Shown here: in pieces, positions 18,683 to 27,515 of the stretch
How the letters are laid out: every line of letters begins with the position of its first letter
How positions within the stretch are numbered: the first letter of the stretch is position 1
From: Mycolicibacterium arabiense
GTDB taxonomy: Bacteria > Actinomycetota > Actinomycetes > Mycobacteriales > Mycobacteriaceae
Direction: 5' to 3'
Assembly (NCBI RefSeq): GCF_010731815.2
Contig: NZ_AP022593.1
Span: 4,898,001 to 4,962,000 of the forward strand
Length of the DNA: 64,000 bases
Notes under the pieces: model-generated
What the model was told of the DNA's origin: nothing
The model's input: the letters and a program-made list of their open reading frames with translations, nothing else
Databases searched by the model: none
Position numbers and translations under genes: made by a program

Positions 18683-19012
18683 TTATTCGGCTTGACTGAA
18701 GGCGCCGCCGCCTTCGCCGCGCGAGAACGCACCGCCGGCCTCGCCGGTCGCGTACCCGCCGCCAGCCTCGCCGGTCGCGTACCCGCCACCCGCCGTGCCG
18801 TTCGCGTACCCGCCACCACCATTGCCCGTGGGCGTGAGAAGGCCCGGGAGGATGGCGCATTGCGGGATGCCAAAGCAGTCCGGGTTCGGCGCCGGCGCGG
18901 GCTCCGCGCTCGCGACGCCTGCCGACGCACCGAATAGGAGCGCGCCGCTCGCGATTGCACCGCCAACCGCAAGCTGCAGTCGTCGTGAGTCGATTCTGGT
19001 CTTCCCCACCAT
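18683..19012 (-). CDS. Small secreted glycine-rich repeat protein
   Basis: A 109-residue exported protein. A Sec signal peptide (charged MVGKTRIDSRR, hydrophobic core, cleavage after GVASA) gives a mature region with two cysteines (DCFGIPQC, likely a disulfide) and a C-terminal run of nine-residue units of the type GGGYATGEA, decaying to GGAFSRGEG and GGAFSQAE. The repeats are also visible at DNA level as 27-bp units. The function is unknown; I recognise no family. It is alone between purH and the MoxR-like gene. Confidence 0.75.
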   Translation of the reverse strand: MVGKTRIDSRRLQLAVGGAIASGALLFGASAGVASAEPAPAPNPDCFGIPQCAILPGLLTPTGNGGGGYANGTAGGGYATGEAGGGYATGEAGGAFSRGEGGGAFSQAE

Positions 19013-19508
19013 GTCATCCCCTTCGTGAACGCCTCAGCCCTTTGCTGAAAGACCGCTGGAACCGCCCCGGTTGGTCCCTTGTTCGAAATATACCCCTGGT
19101 ACGGGAGTATGGCGAAGAGTTTTGCTCCGCGGTGCGTTGGTGTGCTGCAATGTCCTTGCGGACGCAAATACACAGGTAGTCGACCAAAATATACCAACAC
19201 CGCAAACGAATGCATGACGCTGGCGAACCACGGCGACGCCTCTCGGCAAATGCTCTTGAGGTCCTGACACCCAACAATGGCGGACGCGACGGTAAGTGCC
19301 GCTAACAAACGCGGAATTGCCATGATCACGAACCGGTGCAGTCGCGAGCCGATTGGCGCAGTGCGCTTTCGTCGGCTGCGACGCAGCCGGGTTTCCGCTG
19401 ACCCCGCAGGCCGATGCGCGGCCCTCGTGGCGGGTCGAAACGTGCGGATCATCGTTCGCTCGTGGGGGAACTCGTGCCGTTGTCGCAGAGCAGTCGTAGC
19501 GTGGAGTC
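19013..19508. other. Non-coding region of about 0.5 kb
   Basis: This stretch is lower in GC than its neighbours and has no convincing gene on either strand. It presumably contains the promoters of the leftward glycine-rich protein and the rightward MoxR-like gene. In M. tuberculosis the vapBC9 pair lies a little further on, after the VWA gene; no remnant is visible here. Confidence 0.6.
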
Positions 19509-20891
19509 GTGACATCACCTAACGATCTCCCCCGTACTGTCGGCGAACTGCGTGCCTCGGGCCACCAGGAGCGGGGAGTCAAGGACGAGATCCAGGCGAA
19601 TCTGCTCGCCGCCCTTGCCGAGGGCCGCGACGTGTGGCCCGGCATCCTCGGGTTCGAGGACACCGTGCTGCCGCAGTTGGAGCGGGCGCTGATCGCGGGC
19701 CACGACATCGTGCTGCTGGGTGAGCGCGGTCAGGGCAAGACGCGTCTGCTGCGTGCGCTGACCGGACTGCTCGACGAGTGGACGCCCGTCATCGACGGCT
19801 CGGAACTCAACGAGCACCCGTTCAGCCCGATCACCCCCGAATCCATTCGCCGGGTGGCGACCTCGGGTGACGACCTGCCGATCAGCTGGGTGCACCGCAG
19901 TGATCGCTACACCGAGAAGCTCGCCACCCCGGACACCAGCGTGGCCGACCTCGTCGGTGACATCGACCCGATCAAGGTGGCCGAGGGACGCAGCCTCGGC
20001 GACCCGGAGACCATTGCATTCGGCCTGATCCCGCGTGCCCACCGCGGCGTCGTCGCGATCAACGAGCTGCCCGACCTCGCCGAGCGCATACAGGTGTCGA
20101 TGCTCAACGTGATGGAGGAGCGCGACATCCAGGTTCGCGGCTACACGCTGCGGCTGCCGCTCGACGTCCTGGTGGTCGCCAGCGCGAACCCCGAGGACTA
20201 CACCAACCGCGGCCGCATCATCACCCCGCTCAAGGATCGCTTCGGCGCAGAGATCCGGACGCACTACCCGATCCGCCTGGACGCCGAGGTCGGCGTCATC
20301 ACCCAGGAGGCCCATCTGGCGGCAGAGGTGCCGGAATACCTGATCCAGATCCTTGCCCGGTTCGCTCGCGCGCTGCGCGAGTCGTCGTCGATCGACCAGC
20401 GGTCGGGCGTCTCCGCGCGCTTCGCCATCGCCGCGGCCGAGACTGTTGCAGCCGCGGCACGGCACCGGTCGACGATCCTCGGCGAGCAGGAGCCGGTCGC
20501 CCGCGTCGTCGACCTCGCCACCGTGGTCGACGTGCTGCGCGGCAAGCTCGAATTCGAGTCCGGCGAAGAGGGCCGCGAGCAGGCCATCCTGGAGCACCTG
20601 CTGCGCCGTGCGACCGCCGACACCGCGCAGCGCCTGCTCGGCGGCATCGACGTCGGACCGCTGGTGGTTGCCGTCGAGGACGGTGCACCGGTGACGACGG
20701 GGGAGCGGGTATCGGCCAAGGACGTCCTCGCCGCCGTGCCGGATCTGCCGGTGGTCGACGAGATCGCCGAGCGCCTCGGCGCGCAGAGCGACGGCGAACG
20801 GGCAGGGGCCCTCGAGCTGGCGCTCGAAGCCCTGTACCTGGCCAAGCGGATCGACAAGGTGTCCGGCGAGGGCGAAACCGTCTATGGCTAA
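19509..20891 (+). CDS. MoxR/magnesium-chelatase-type AAA+ ATPase (Rv0958-like)
   Basis: A 460-residue cytoplasmic AAA+ protein with Walker A GERGQGKTR (about residues 75-83), Walker B-type VVAINELPDL, sensor residues in VVASANPEDYTNRGRI and arginine-rich LKDRFGAEIRTHYP. It resembles BchI/MoxR chelatase subunits. It is followed closely by a VWA-domain protein, the usual partner that couples such ATPases to metal insertion or protein remodelling. No cobalt or magnesium chelatase H subunit is nearby, so a chaperone role is as likely as chelation. The start is GTG 19509. Confidence 0.9.
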   Translation: MTSPNDLPRTVGELRASGHQERGVKDEIQANLLAALAEGRDVWPGILGFEDTVLPQLERALIAGHDIVLLGERGQGKTRLLRALTGLLDEWTPVIDGSELNEHPFSPITPESIRRVATSGDDLPISWVHRSDRYTEKLATPDTSVADLVGDIDPIKVAEGRSLGDPETIAFGLIPRAHRGVVAINELPDLAERIQVSMLNVMEERDIQVRGYTLRLPLDVLVVASANPEDYTNRGRIITPLKDRFGAEIRTHYPIRLDAEVGVITQEAHLAAEVPEYLIQILARFARALRESSSIDQRSGVSARFAIAAAETVAAAARHRSTILGEQEPVARVVDLATVVDVLRGKLEFESGEEGREQAILEHLLRRATADTAQRLLGGIDVGPLVVAVEDGAPVTTGERVSAKDVLAAVPDLPVVDEIAERLGAQSDGERAGALELALEALYLAKRIDKVSGEGETVYG

Positions 20892-20944
20892 CCGCGGTTC
20901 GACGATCAAGCGGCGAGGGACGAGCCGCGTTGAGGAGGGCCGCA

Positions 20945-22918
20945 GTGAGTAAGCGCCTCTCGCGATACTCCCGGTACACCGGCGGGCCCGACCCGCTGGC
21001 GCCGCCGGTCGACTTGCGCGATGCACTCGAGCAGATCGGCCAGGAGGTCATGGAGGGCAGCTCGCCCCGGCGGGCACTGCAGGAGCTGTTGCGGCGCGGC
21101 ACCCAGAACCAACGGGGCGCCGACCGGTTGGCCGCCGAGGCCAACAGCAAGCGCCGGAAGCTCCTGCAACGCAACAATCTCGACGGTACGCTGCAGGACA
21201 TCAAGAAGTTGCTCGACGAGGCCGTGTTAGCCGAACGCAAGGAACTCGCGCGGGCGCTCGACGACGACGCGCGTTTCGGCGAACTCCAGATGGAGTCGCT
21301 GTCACCCTCTCCGGCCAAGGCCGTGCAGGAACTCGCGGAGTACGACTGGCGCAGCCAGGAGGCTCGCGAGAAGTACGAGCAGATCAAGGACCTCATGGGT
21401 CGCGAGATGCTCGACCAGCGCTTCGCCGGCATGAAGGAGGCGCTGGAGAACGCGACCGACGAGGACCGTCAGCGCGTCAACGAGATGCTCGACGACCTCA
21501 ACGAGCTACTCGACAAGCATGCCCAGGGGCAGGACACGCCCCAGGACTTCCAAGACTTCATGGCCAAGCACGGCGAGTACTTCCCGGAGAACCCGCAGAA
21601 CATCGATGAACTGCTGGACTCCCTGGCCCAACGTGCCGCGGCCGCCCAGCGCTTCCGCAACAGCCTTACCGAGCAGCAGCGCGCGGAACTCGACGCGCTG
21701 GCACAGCAAGCCTTCGGGTCGCCGTCGCTGATGAACGCGCTGAATCGGTTGGACTCCCACCTGCAGTCTGCCCGCCCGGGTGAGGACTGGTCGGGTTCGG
21801 AGAACTTCAGCGGCGACAACCCGATGGGGATGGGCGAGGGCGCGCAGGCGATGGCCGACATCGCCGAACTCGAACAGCTCGCCGAGCAACTCTCGCAGAG
21901 CTACGCCGGCGCACAGATGGACGACGTCGACCTCGACATGCTGGCCCGCCAGCTGGGTGAGGACGCTGCCGTCGACGCTCGCACCTTGGCCGAACTCGAG
22001 CGTGCCCTGATGGAGCAGGGGTTCCTCGATCGCGGCTCGGACGGGCAATGGCGACTGTCGCCCAAGGCCATGCGCCAGCTGGGTCAGGCGGCGCTTCGCG
22101 ATGTGGCGCAACAACTCTCGGGACGTCACGGCGAGCGCGACACGCGGCGCGCCGGCGCCGCCGGTGAGCTGACCGGCGCCACGCGGCCCTGGCAGTTCGG
22201 TGACACCGAGCCCTGGAACGTGACTCGGACGCTGACCAACGCCGTACTGCGGCAGGCCGGAACGGGCGTTGCGGAGCCGCCGCTGCGGATCAGCGTCGAC
22301 GACGTGGAGATCTCCGAGACCGAGACCCGCACGCAGGCGGCGGTGGCGCTGCTGGTGGACACGTCGTTCTCGATGGTCATGGAGAACCGCTGGCTGCCGA
22401 TGAAGCGCACGGCGCTGGCGCTGCACCATCTGGTCAGCACGCGCTTCCGGTCGGACGCGCTGGAGATAATCGCCTTCGGGCGTTACGCGCGCACCGTGTC
22501 GGCCAGCGAACTCGCCGGGCTCGAAGGCGTCTACGAACAGGGCACCAACCTGCACCATGCGCTGGCGCTGGCCACCCGCCACCTCCGGCGTCATCCCAAC
22601 GCCCAGCCCACGGTGCTCATCGTGACCGACGGTGAGCCGACCGCACATCTCGAGGACTTCGGCGACGGCGACGGTTCGTCGGTGTTCTTCGACTACCCGC
22701 CGCATCCGCGCACGATCGCCCACACGGTGCGCGGCTTCGACGAGGTCGCCCGCCTCGGCGCACACGTGACGATCTTCCGGCTCGGCAGCGACCCGAGCCT
22801 GACGCGGTTCATCGATCAGGTGGCGCGCCGTGTCGAGGGCCGTGTCGTGGTGCCAGAACTCGATGGCCTCGGTGCTGCCGTGGTCAGTGACTATCTGCGG
22901 TCCCGCAAACGCCGCTGA
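20945..22918 (+). CDS. VWA domain-containing protein (Rv0959-like), partner of the MoxR ATPase
   Basis: A 657-residue protein. The first two-thirds are charged and helical; the C-terminal VWA domain starts near residue 460 with the MIDAS motif LLVDTSFSM (DxSxS-like) and continues to LIVTDGEPT. GAGG in gaggagggccgca supports GTG 20945; a TTG at 20930 is open but overlaps the ribosome binding site. A 22-codon frame starting at ATG 20884 overlaps the end of the ATPase gene and the start of this one and may only couple translation. MoxR-VWA pairs typically act as metal-dependent remodelling machines. Confidence 0.88.
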   Translation: MSKRLSRYSRYTGGPDPLAPPVDLRDALEQIGQEVMEGSSPRRALQELLRRGTQNQRGADRLAAEANSKRRKLLQRNNLDGTLQDIKKLLDEAVLAERKELARALDDDARFGELQMESLSPSPAKAVQELAEYDWRSQEAREKYEQIKDLMGREMLDQRFAGMKEALENATDEDRQRVNEMLDDLNELLDKHAQGQDTPQDFQDFMAKHGEYFPENPQNIDELLDSLAQRAAAAQRFRNSLTEQQRAELDALAQQAFGSPSLMNALNRLDSHLQSARPGEDWSGSENFSGDNPMGMGEGAQAMADIAELEQLAEQLSQSYAGAQMDDVDLDMLARQLGEDAAVDARTLAELERALMEQGFLDRGSDGQWRLSPKAMRQLGQAALRDVAQQLSGRHGERDTRRAGAAGELTGATRPWQFGDTEPWNVTRTLTNAVLRQAGTGVAEPPLRISVDDVEISETETRTQAAVALLVDTSFSMVMENRWLPMKRTALALHHLVSTRFRSDALEIIAFGRYARTVSASELAGLEGVYEQGTNLHHALALATRHLRRHPNAQPTVLIVTDGEPTAHLEDFGDGDGSSVFFDYPPHPRTIAHTVRGFDEVARLGAHVTIFRLGSDPSLTRFIDQVARRVEGRVVVPELDGLGAAVVSDYLRSRKRR

Positions 22919-23284
22919 CCCCGTTCGCCACGTGCGCGCAGGTGAATTCGAATTAGCTGCTGGCAACCATTCCGGCAATCGAGCTGCTGGCGCGAGTTCG
23001 ACCGATCTTGATCTTGTCCCATCCGCGCTCGGCCATTGCCGTCTTCGACGGTCGAAATGGCCTCTCAACTGCCATTGAGCCAATCGGGCCGAATTGCGCC
23101 GACCAATCGTCCTAAAGGTGTGACAACTGTCGCAGGGGCGCGTTCGAGAAGATTGGTTCGCAAACTTTTGACGTAGCCGTGGCAAAAACATTCGAAACGG
23201 TTTAAGGTCTTCTCAGGTTCTTCTAAGCCGCGCAGGATGGTTTAGCCACGCACCGAGCCACCATTAGATTCAAGGGGGATTCAC
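22919..23284. other. AT-richer promoter region upstream of the secreted repeat protein
   Basis: About 366 bp with markedly lower GC and no gene. It contains a TAAGGT (-10-like, 23203-23208) and the direct repeat described at 23211-23227. A GGGGGAT ribosome binding site (cagggggatt-type) precedes the downstream ATG. Confidence 0.5.
23211..23227 (+). promoter_or_regulatory. Candidate MprA-type direct repeat
   Basis: TCTCAG (23211-23216) and TCTAAG (23222-23227) are spaced by 11 bp, the same period as the TCTCAG pair before mprA (34534 and 34545). MprA is known to bind loosely conserved direct repeats of this kind. It lies 58 bp before the secreted protein's ATG. Confidence 0.35.
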
Positions 23285-24820
23285 ATGGCACTTCGCCCAT
23301 TCGTCACTGCAGGCGTGGCCTTTGCTGCGGCCGGTGCCGTAGCCGCCACGGTCGCCATCGCGCCGCCGATGTCCCCTGGCGAAGTCAAGGTGGCGCAGCA
23401 GACCGAGGTCGATCTGAATGCGAATCTCACGGATCTGATCAACACGTACTTCCGAGAGTTCCCCGGCGACCCCGGCAACGCAGGCACCATTCATGCCTCC
23501 GGAGTCATCCAGCAGCTCCTGCAGAACGCCAACGTGAACGACCCGCGCGGCACTGCGGTAATCGACTCGTACTTCGAAGAAGGCCTCTCCGACGTCGTCC
23601 GACTGCTCCTGACTCGGGACAACGTGGACCCGTATTCGCGCGATCAGATCAATCTCTTCTTCAACGAGGGGCTCAGCGAGGTAGTGCGCTACCGGCTCCT
23701 CATGTACCAAGCCGACCCGACGCTGCGGGCTCAGATCAACACCTTCTTCGGTGACTCCGTGAACGCCGACGGTTCAGAGAACATCGCGCAAGTCGGGTTC
23801 CAAGGCTTGTTCTACGACGCCCTCGTCGGGACGGGCTTGAGCGTGGACCAGCGGCGGCTCCTCGACACGTTCTTCAACGCGCCGACGATCTACAACTCAC
23901 AAGCGGTCCAGTTGCTCGACGAAGACGGAAATCCGATCCCCGTCAAGGATGCGCAGGGGAACCCGATCCCCGGCCAGTTCGTTCTCGTCGGCAACCCGAA
24001 CCCGGCCCGCCGCGGCAGCTTCGGCGTCATCTACAACACCATCAGGAACACCGGGCTGAGCCCCGATCAGCAGGCCACGCTCGATCAGTTCTGGGATGGC
24101 GGCGTTCAAGAGGTCGTTCGGCAACGTCTGCTGTCGAGCACCGGCGATCAAGGACAAAAGGACACGATCAACCAGTACTTCGACGGCGGCATCGACGAAG
24201 TGATCCGCGCGCGCCTGGTCGACGGTGCGGCCGACGAACGGTCCAAGGATCTGTGGAATGAGTTCTTCGACAACGGCGTAACCGGTGTCGTGCGGTACAT
24301 CCTGACGGGCCCCGTGCCCGAGGTGGAGAGCCCGCCGGTGCCACCGACGACGCCTCCGCCGGTGAACACCCTCGTCGCAAACGTGGAGGAGTCCACCACC
24401 GCCGACACGCAACTGGCGGCGGCCGTCGAGGAGACCCAGCAGCCCGCCGATGAGCCGGCGGCGCCGCAGGCCCGCAAGGTCGAAGCCGCGCCGGCCGCCG
24501 CACCCGCGGCACCCGCGACTGCACCCGTGGAATCCACCTCGGCGGTGAAGCAGGAGGCCGTCTCGGAGGAGGAAGCGGACGCCGAGGTCAAGGACGGCAA
24601 CAAGGTCGAGCCGGTCATCATCATCCCCGGGGGCGGCGGCTCGTCCGACGGGGTGCGCGGCGGCGGAGCGTGGGGTGTCTTCAAGCCCGCGTTCGCAGCC
24701 GTCGACAACATGATCAAGGGCGGCAAGAAGCCGGCTGCCGGCGGCAGCACGACCGGCGGCACCACCGATGGCGGCGCGACCGACGGCGCTGACAACGACG
24801 GTGGCGGCGACGGCGAGTAG
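23285..24820 (+). CDS. Large secreted protein with FF-x2-G-x3-VVR tandem repeats
   Basis: A 511-residue protein with a hydrophobic, weakly charged N-terminal signal (MALRPFVTAGVAFAAAGAVA). Residues about 48-345 hold seven or eight imperfect units of 27-45 residues built on [IL]-[ND]-x-[FY]-[FW]-x2-G-[LIV]-x2-V-[VI]-R-x2-L, for example SYFEEGLSDVVRLLL, LFFNEGLSEVVRYRL, QFWDGGVQEVVRQRL, QYFDGGIDEVIRARL and EFFDNGVTGVVRYIL. An Ala/Pro/Glu-rich linker (350-445) and a Gly/Thr/Asp-rich tail follow. No known domain is recognised. It is likely cell-wall or extracellular, monocistronic, and ends at a hairpin. Confidence 0.8.
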   Translation: MALRPFVTAGVAFAAAGAVAATVAIAPPMSPGEVKVAQQTEVDLNANLTDLINTYFREFPGDPGNAGTIHASGVIQQLLQNANVNDPRGTAVIDSYFEEGLSDVVRLLLTRDNVDPYSRDQINLFFNEGLSEVVRYRLLMYQADPTLRAQINTFFGDSVNADGSENIAQVGFQGLFYDALVGTGLSVDQRRLLDTFFNAPTIYNSQAVQLLDEDGNPIPVKDAQGNPIPGQFVLVGNPNPARRGSFGVIYNTIRNTGLSPDQQATLDQFWDGGVQEVVRQRLLSSTGDQGQKDTINQYFDGGIDEVIRARLVDGAADERSKDLWNEFFDNGVTGVVRYILTGPVPEVESPPVPPTTPPPVNTLVANVEESTTADTQLAAAVEETQQPADEPAAPQARKVEAAPAAAPAAPATAPVESTSAVKQEAVSEEEADAEVKDGNKVEPVIIIPGGGGSSDGVRGGGAWGVFKPAFAAVDNMIKGGKKPAAGGSTTGGTTDGGATDGADNDGGGDGE

Positions 24821-24838
24821 CCACTCACGCACAAAGGA

Positions 24839-24872
24839 CATCGGCCCCTTCCGCTCGCGGAGGGGGCCGATG
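24839..24872. terminator. Terminator hairpin between convergent genes
   Basis: catcggccccttccg (24839-24853) and cggagggggccgatg (24858-24872) pair with a single mismatch around ctcg. It lies between the secreted repeat protein and the DUF1707 gene and can serve both directions. Confidence 0.8.
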
Positions 24873-24876
24873 TTCG

Positions 24877-25458
24877 TCAGGGGTTCTTGCGCTTCTTGCG
24901 CTTGATGCCGACGCTGCCCCAGAGCGAGAATCCGCGGATGGTCACCTGCGGTGCACCCGGGGAGCCGACGTCGCCGATGTGCTCGAACGACCCCATGACC
25001 CCGACACCGTGGACGTCGACGTTGATCTCGGGGGGAAGCAGAATCGTCTGCCCGCCGAAGATCGAGTACGAGTGGATCTCCACCTCGGGTGACGTGAAGT
25101 CGGCGTAGCGCAGGTCGATCACGCCACCACCGAAGAGGGCGAACGACGTCACGCGGCGCGGGACGTTCCAGCGACCCCGCCGTTCGAAGCCGCTCATGAT
25201 CGCGAGCAGGAGAGTCGACGGAGCGGGGTGGCAGGCGCCGTCGCTGCGGCCAGATGCCGTCACCACGTCGGGCAGGTCGGCACTGAGGCGCTCGAGTTCG
25301 TCGACGGTCTGGGCGGCGTACGCCTTGGTCAACCGCTCCTCGTAATCGGCCATCTGCAGCCGACCCTGCGACGCGGCCTCGGTGAGGAGCTGAGCAACGT
25401 GGATGCGATCCGTGTCGGCAGCGCGCTTCGACCCGTTGCGCGACGCTGGAGTGCTCAT
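24877..25458 (-). CDS. DUF1707 SHOCT-like domain protein (Rv0966c-like)
   Basis: A 193-residue protein. The N-terminal DUF1707 motif (DRIHVAQLLTEAASQGRL, then ADYEERLTKAYAAQTVDELERL) is followed by a C-terminal beta-rich domain containing VTSFALFGGGVIDLRYADF and SIFGGQTILLPPEINVDVHG, the repeat typical of cell-wall-active-antibiotic-response-like proteins, and a basic KRKKRK tail. No membrane segment is evident. ATG 25458 is chosen; GTG 25464 is two codons upstream. The function is unknown. Confidence 0.88.
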   Translation of the reverse strand: MSTPASRNGSKRAADTDRIHVAQLLTEAASQGRLQMADYEERLTKAYAAQTVDELERLSADLPDVVTASGRSDGACHPAPSTLLLAIMSGFERRGRWNVPRRVTSFALFGGGVIDLRYADFTSPEVEIHSYSIFGGQTILLPPEINVDVHGVGVMGSFEHIGDVGSPGAPQVTIRGFSLWGSVGIKRKKRKNP

Positions 25459-25567
25459 CGACACGAGCCTACGACGAACCTCGGTACATGCAAGGGGCGG
25501 ACCTCATCCAACTCGGCATCCAACTCGGCGATGTCGCCTCGAAGTGTCGGCGGCGACTACCCCGACG

Positions 25568-26344
25568 CTACGCCGACGCCCAGCGGGGCGGCCGCTTCTC
25601 CAGGAAGGCCAGCATGCCCTCGTGGGCCTCCTCGGAGACGAACAGTGCCGCGGACTGCTCGGCCAGCGCGTCGGCGTGCTGGTCGAACGCCCGCAGGATC
25701 GACGCGGTGGTGAGCGCCTTCGACGCGGCCAGCCCCTGTGGCGAACCCTTGGCCACGTCGGCAGCCAGCGCTGCGACGGTGCCCGCCATGTCGTCGGCGG
25801 CGACCGTGATCAGACCGATGGCCGCGGCCTCGGTGGCGCCGAACTTCTCACCGCTGACGAAGTAGCGTCCCGCGGAGCGCGCCGTCATCTTGGGCAGCAG
25901 GGTCAGCGAGATCACCGACGGTGCCACACCGATGCGCGCCTCGGTCAGTGCGAACGTACTCGCCGGCCCGCCGACCACGATGTCGCAGGCGCCGACCAAT
26001 CCCAGACCGCCTGCGCGAGCGTGCCCGTCGATGGCCCCGATCACCGGCACCGGGAGTTCGAGGATGGCGCGCAACACCTGGGTCATCTCGCGGGCGCGGT
26101 CGACTGCGAGCGCACCGGGATCGCGGCCTGCCGCCTCGCTCAGGTCAGCACCCGCACAGAAGGTGCCGCCCTCGTGTCCGAGGACGACGCACCGCACCGT
26201 CGGATCGGCCGCTGCGCTCGCCAGCCCGTCGTGCAACTGGGTCACCAACGCGGTGGACAGCGCATTGCGGTTGTGCGGTGAGTCGAGGACCAGGCGTGCG
26301 ACGCCCGCCTCGACCGAGTAGCGGACGAGTGTCTCAGCGCTCAT
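25568..26344 (-). CDS. echA7: Enoyl-CoA hydratase/isomerase family protein (EchA7-like)
   Basis: A 258-residue crotonase-fold enzyme with the oxyanion-hole segments GTFCAGADLSE and GHARAGGLGLVGACDIVV. The Glu positions of classical hydratases (in the region following ACDIV) read STFALTEARIGV, compatible with hydratase or lyase activity. It is the last gene of a leftward operon with fadE12, accA2, accD2, fadE13 and an AtuA-like gene; its ATG overlaps the fadE12 stop (TGATG). In that context it would hydrate the carboxylated enoyl-CoA, as AtuE or LiuC do. Confidence 0.9.
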   Translation of the reverse strand: MSAETLVRYSVEAGVARLVLDSPHNRNALSTALVTQLHDGLASAAADPTVRCVVLGHEGGTFCAGADLSEAAGRDPGALAVDRAREMTQVLRAILELPVPVIGAIDGHARAGGLGLVGACDIVVGGPASTFALTEARIGVAPSVISLTLLPKMTARSAGRYFVSGEKFGATEAAAIGLITVAADDMAGTVAALAADVAKGSPQGLAASKALTTASILRAFDQHADALAEQSAALFVSEEAHEGMLAFLEKRPPRWASA

Positions 26345-27501
26345 CAGTACGACCGGGGGAGGCCCAGCGACGTCTGCGCGACGAAGTTCAGGATCATCTC
26401 CCGGCTGACCGGTGCGATGCGGGCCAGCCGCGACGCGACGAGCACCGACGCGATGCCGTACTCCTTGGTCAGGCCGTTGCCGCCCAGCGACTGCACGGCC
26501 TGGTCGACCGCGCGCACCGACGCCTCACCCGCGGCGTACTTCGCCATGTTCGCGGCCTCAGCGGCGCCGCCGTCGTCGCCGAGGTCGTAGAGCGTCGCGG
26601 CCTTCTGCATCATCAGCTTGGCCAGTTCGACCTCGATGTGGTTCTGCGCCAACGGATGCGAGATGCCCTGATGCGCACCAATCGGCATCTTCCACACCTG
26701 CCGCGTCTTCACGTACTCGGTGGCCTTGTTGATCGCGAAGCGCCCCATGCCGACCGCGCTCGCGGCGCCCATGATCCGCTCCGGGTTGAGGCCCGCGAAC
26801 AGCTGGGCGATCGCGGCGTCTTCGGAGCCGACGAGCGCATCCGCGGGCAGCCGGACGTCGTCGAGGAACAACTGGAACTGGTTCTCCGGGCTGACGATCT
26901 CCATGTCGATCTTGGTCCACGACAAGCCGGGAGCATCGGTGGGCACGATGAACAGGGCGGGCTTGAGATTTCCGGTCTTTGCCTCCTCGGTGCGGCCGAC
27001 CACGAGGATCGCCTGTGCCTGGTCGACGCCCGAGATGTACACCTTCTGCCCGGACAGGATCCAGTCGCTCCCGTCACGGCGCGCGGTCGTCGTGATCCGG
27101 TGCGAGTTGGATCCGGCGTCGGGTTCGGTGATCGCGAACGCCATCGTGATGGATCCGTCGGCGATGCCGGGAATCCACCGCTGCTTCTGCTCTGGCGTGC
27201 CGAACTTGCTGATGATGGTGCCGTTGATGGCGGGGGAGACGACCATCAGCAGTAGCGCGCAGCCACTCGCGGACATCTCCTCCATCACCAGCGACAGCTC
27301 GTACATCCCGGCGCCGCCACCGCCGTACTCCTCGGGGAGGTTCACGCCGATGAAGCCGAGTTTGCCTGCCTCTTGCCACAATTCGGTGGTGTGCTCACCG
27401 GCGCGGGCCTTCTCGAGGTAGTACTTCTCGCCGTAGTTGGCCGAGAACTGCGCGACGGCCTTGCGCAGTTCCTTCTGCTCGTCGGTCTCCATGAAGCTCA
27501 T
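26344..27501 (-). CDS. fadE12: Acyl-CoA dehydrogenase (FadE12-like)
   Basis: A 385-residue FAD-dependent acyl-CoA dehydrogenase. AFAITEPDAGSNSHRI is the FAD/substrate loop, FALFIVPTD-type strands follow, and QSLGGNGLTKEYG near the C-terminus is the conserved terminal flavin-contact motif. The catalytic base is not assigned with certainty from reading alone. It lies 14 bp downstream of accA2 in the operon. A branched or carboxylated acyl-CoA is the probable substrate given the neighbouring carboxylase. Confidence 0.92.
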   Translation of the reverse strand: MSFMETDEQKELRKAVAQFSANYGEKYYLEKARAGEHTTELWQEAGKLGFIGVNLPEEYGGGGAGMYELSLVMEEMSASGCALLLMVVSPAINGTIISKFGTPEQKQRWIPGIADGSITMAFAITEPDAGSNSHRITTTARRDGSDWILSGQKVYISGVDQAQAILVVGRTEEAKTGNLKPALFIVPTDAPGLSWTKIDMEIVSPENQFQLFLDDVRLPADALVGSEDAAIAQLFAGLNPERIMGAASAVGMGRFAINKATEYVKTRQVWKMPIGAHQGISHPLAQNHIEVELAKLMMQKAATLYDLGDDGGAAEAANMAKYAAGEASVRAVDQAVQSLGGNGLTKEYGIASVLVASRLARIAPVSREMILNFVAQTSLGLPRSY

Positions 27502-27515
27502 TGTCTCTCCTTGAA

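Noticed and set aside
16816..19518. A 900-codon minus-strand open frame across purN, purH and the following region
   Set aside because: It is antisense to purH and includes the glycine-rich gene region in another frame. Its composition is low-complexity R/A/V/G and no motif is present.
20884..20952. A 22-codon frame bridging the MoxR-like and VWA genes
   Set aside because: It overlaps both genes and has no recognisable product. At most it couples translation, so it is mentioned only with the VWA gene.
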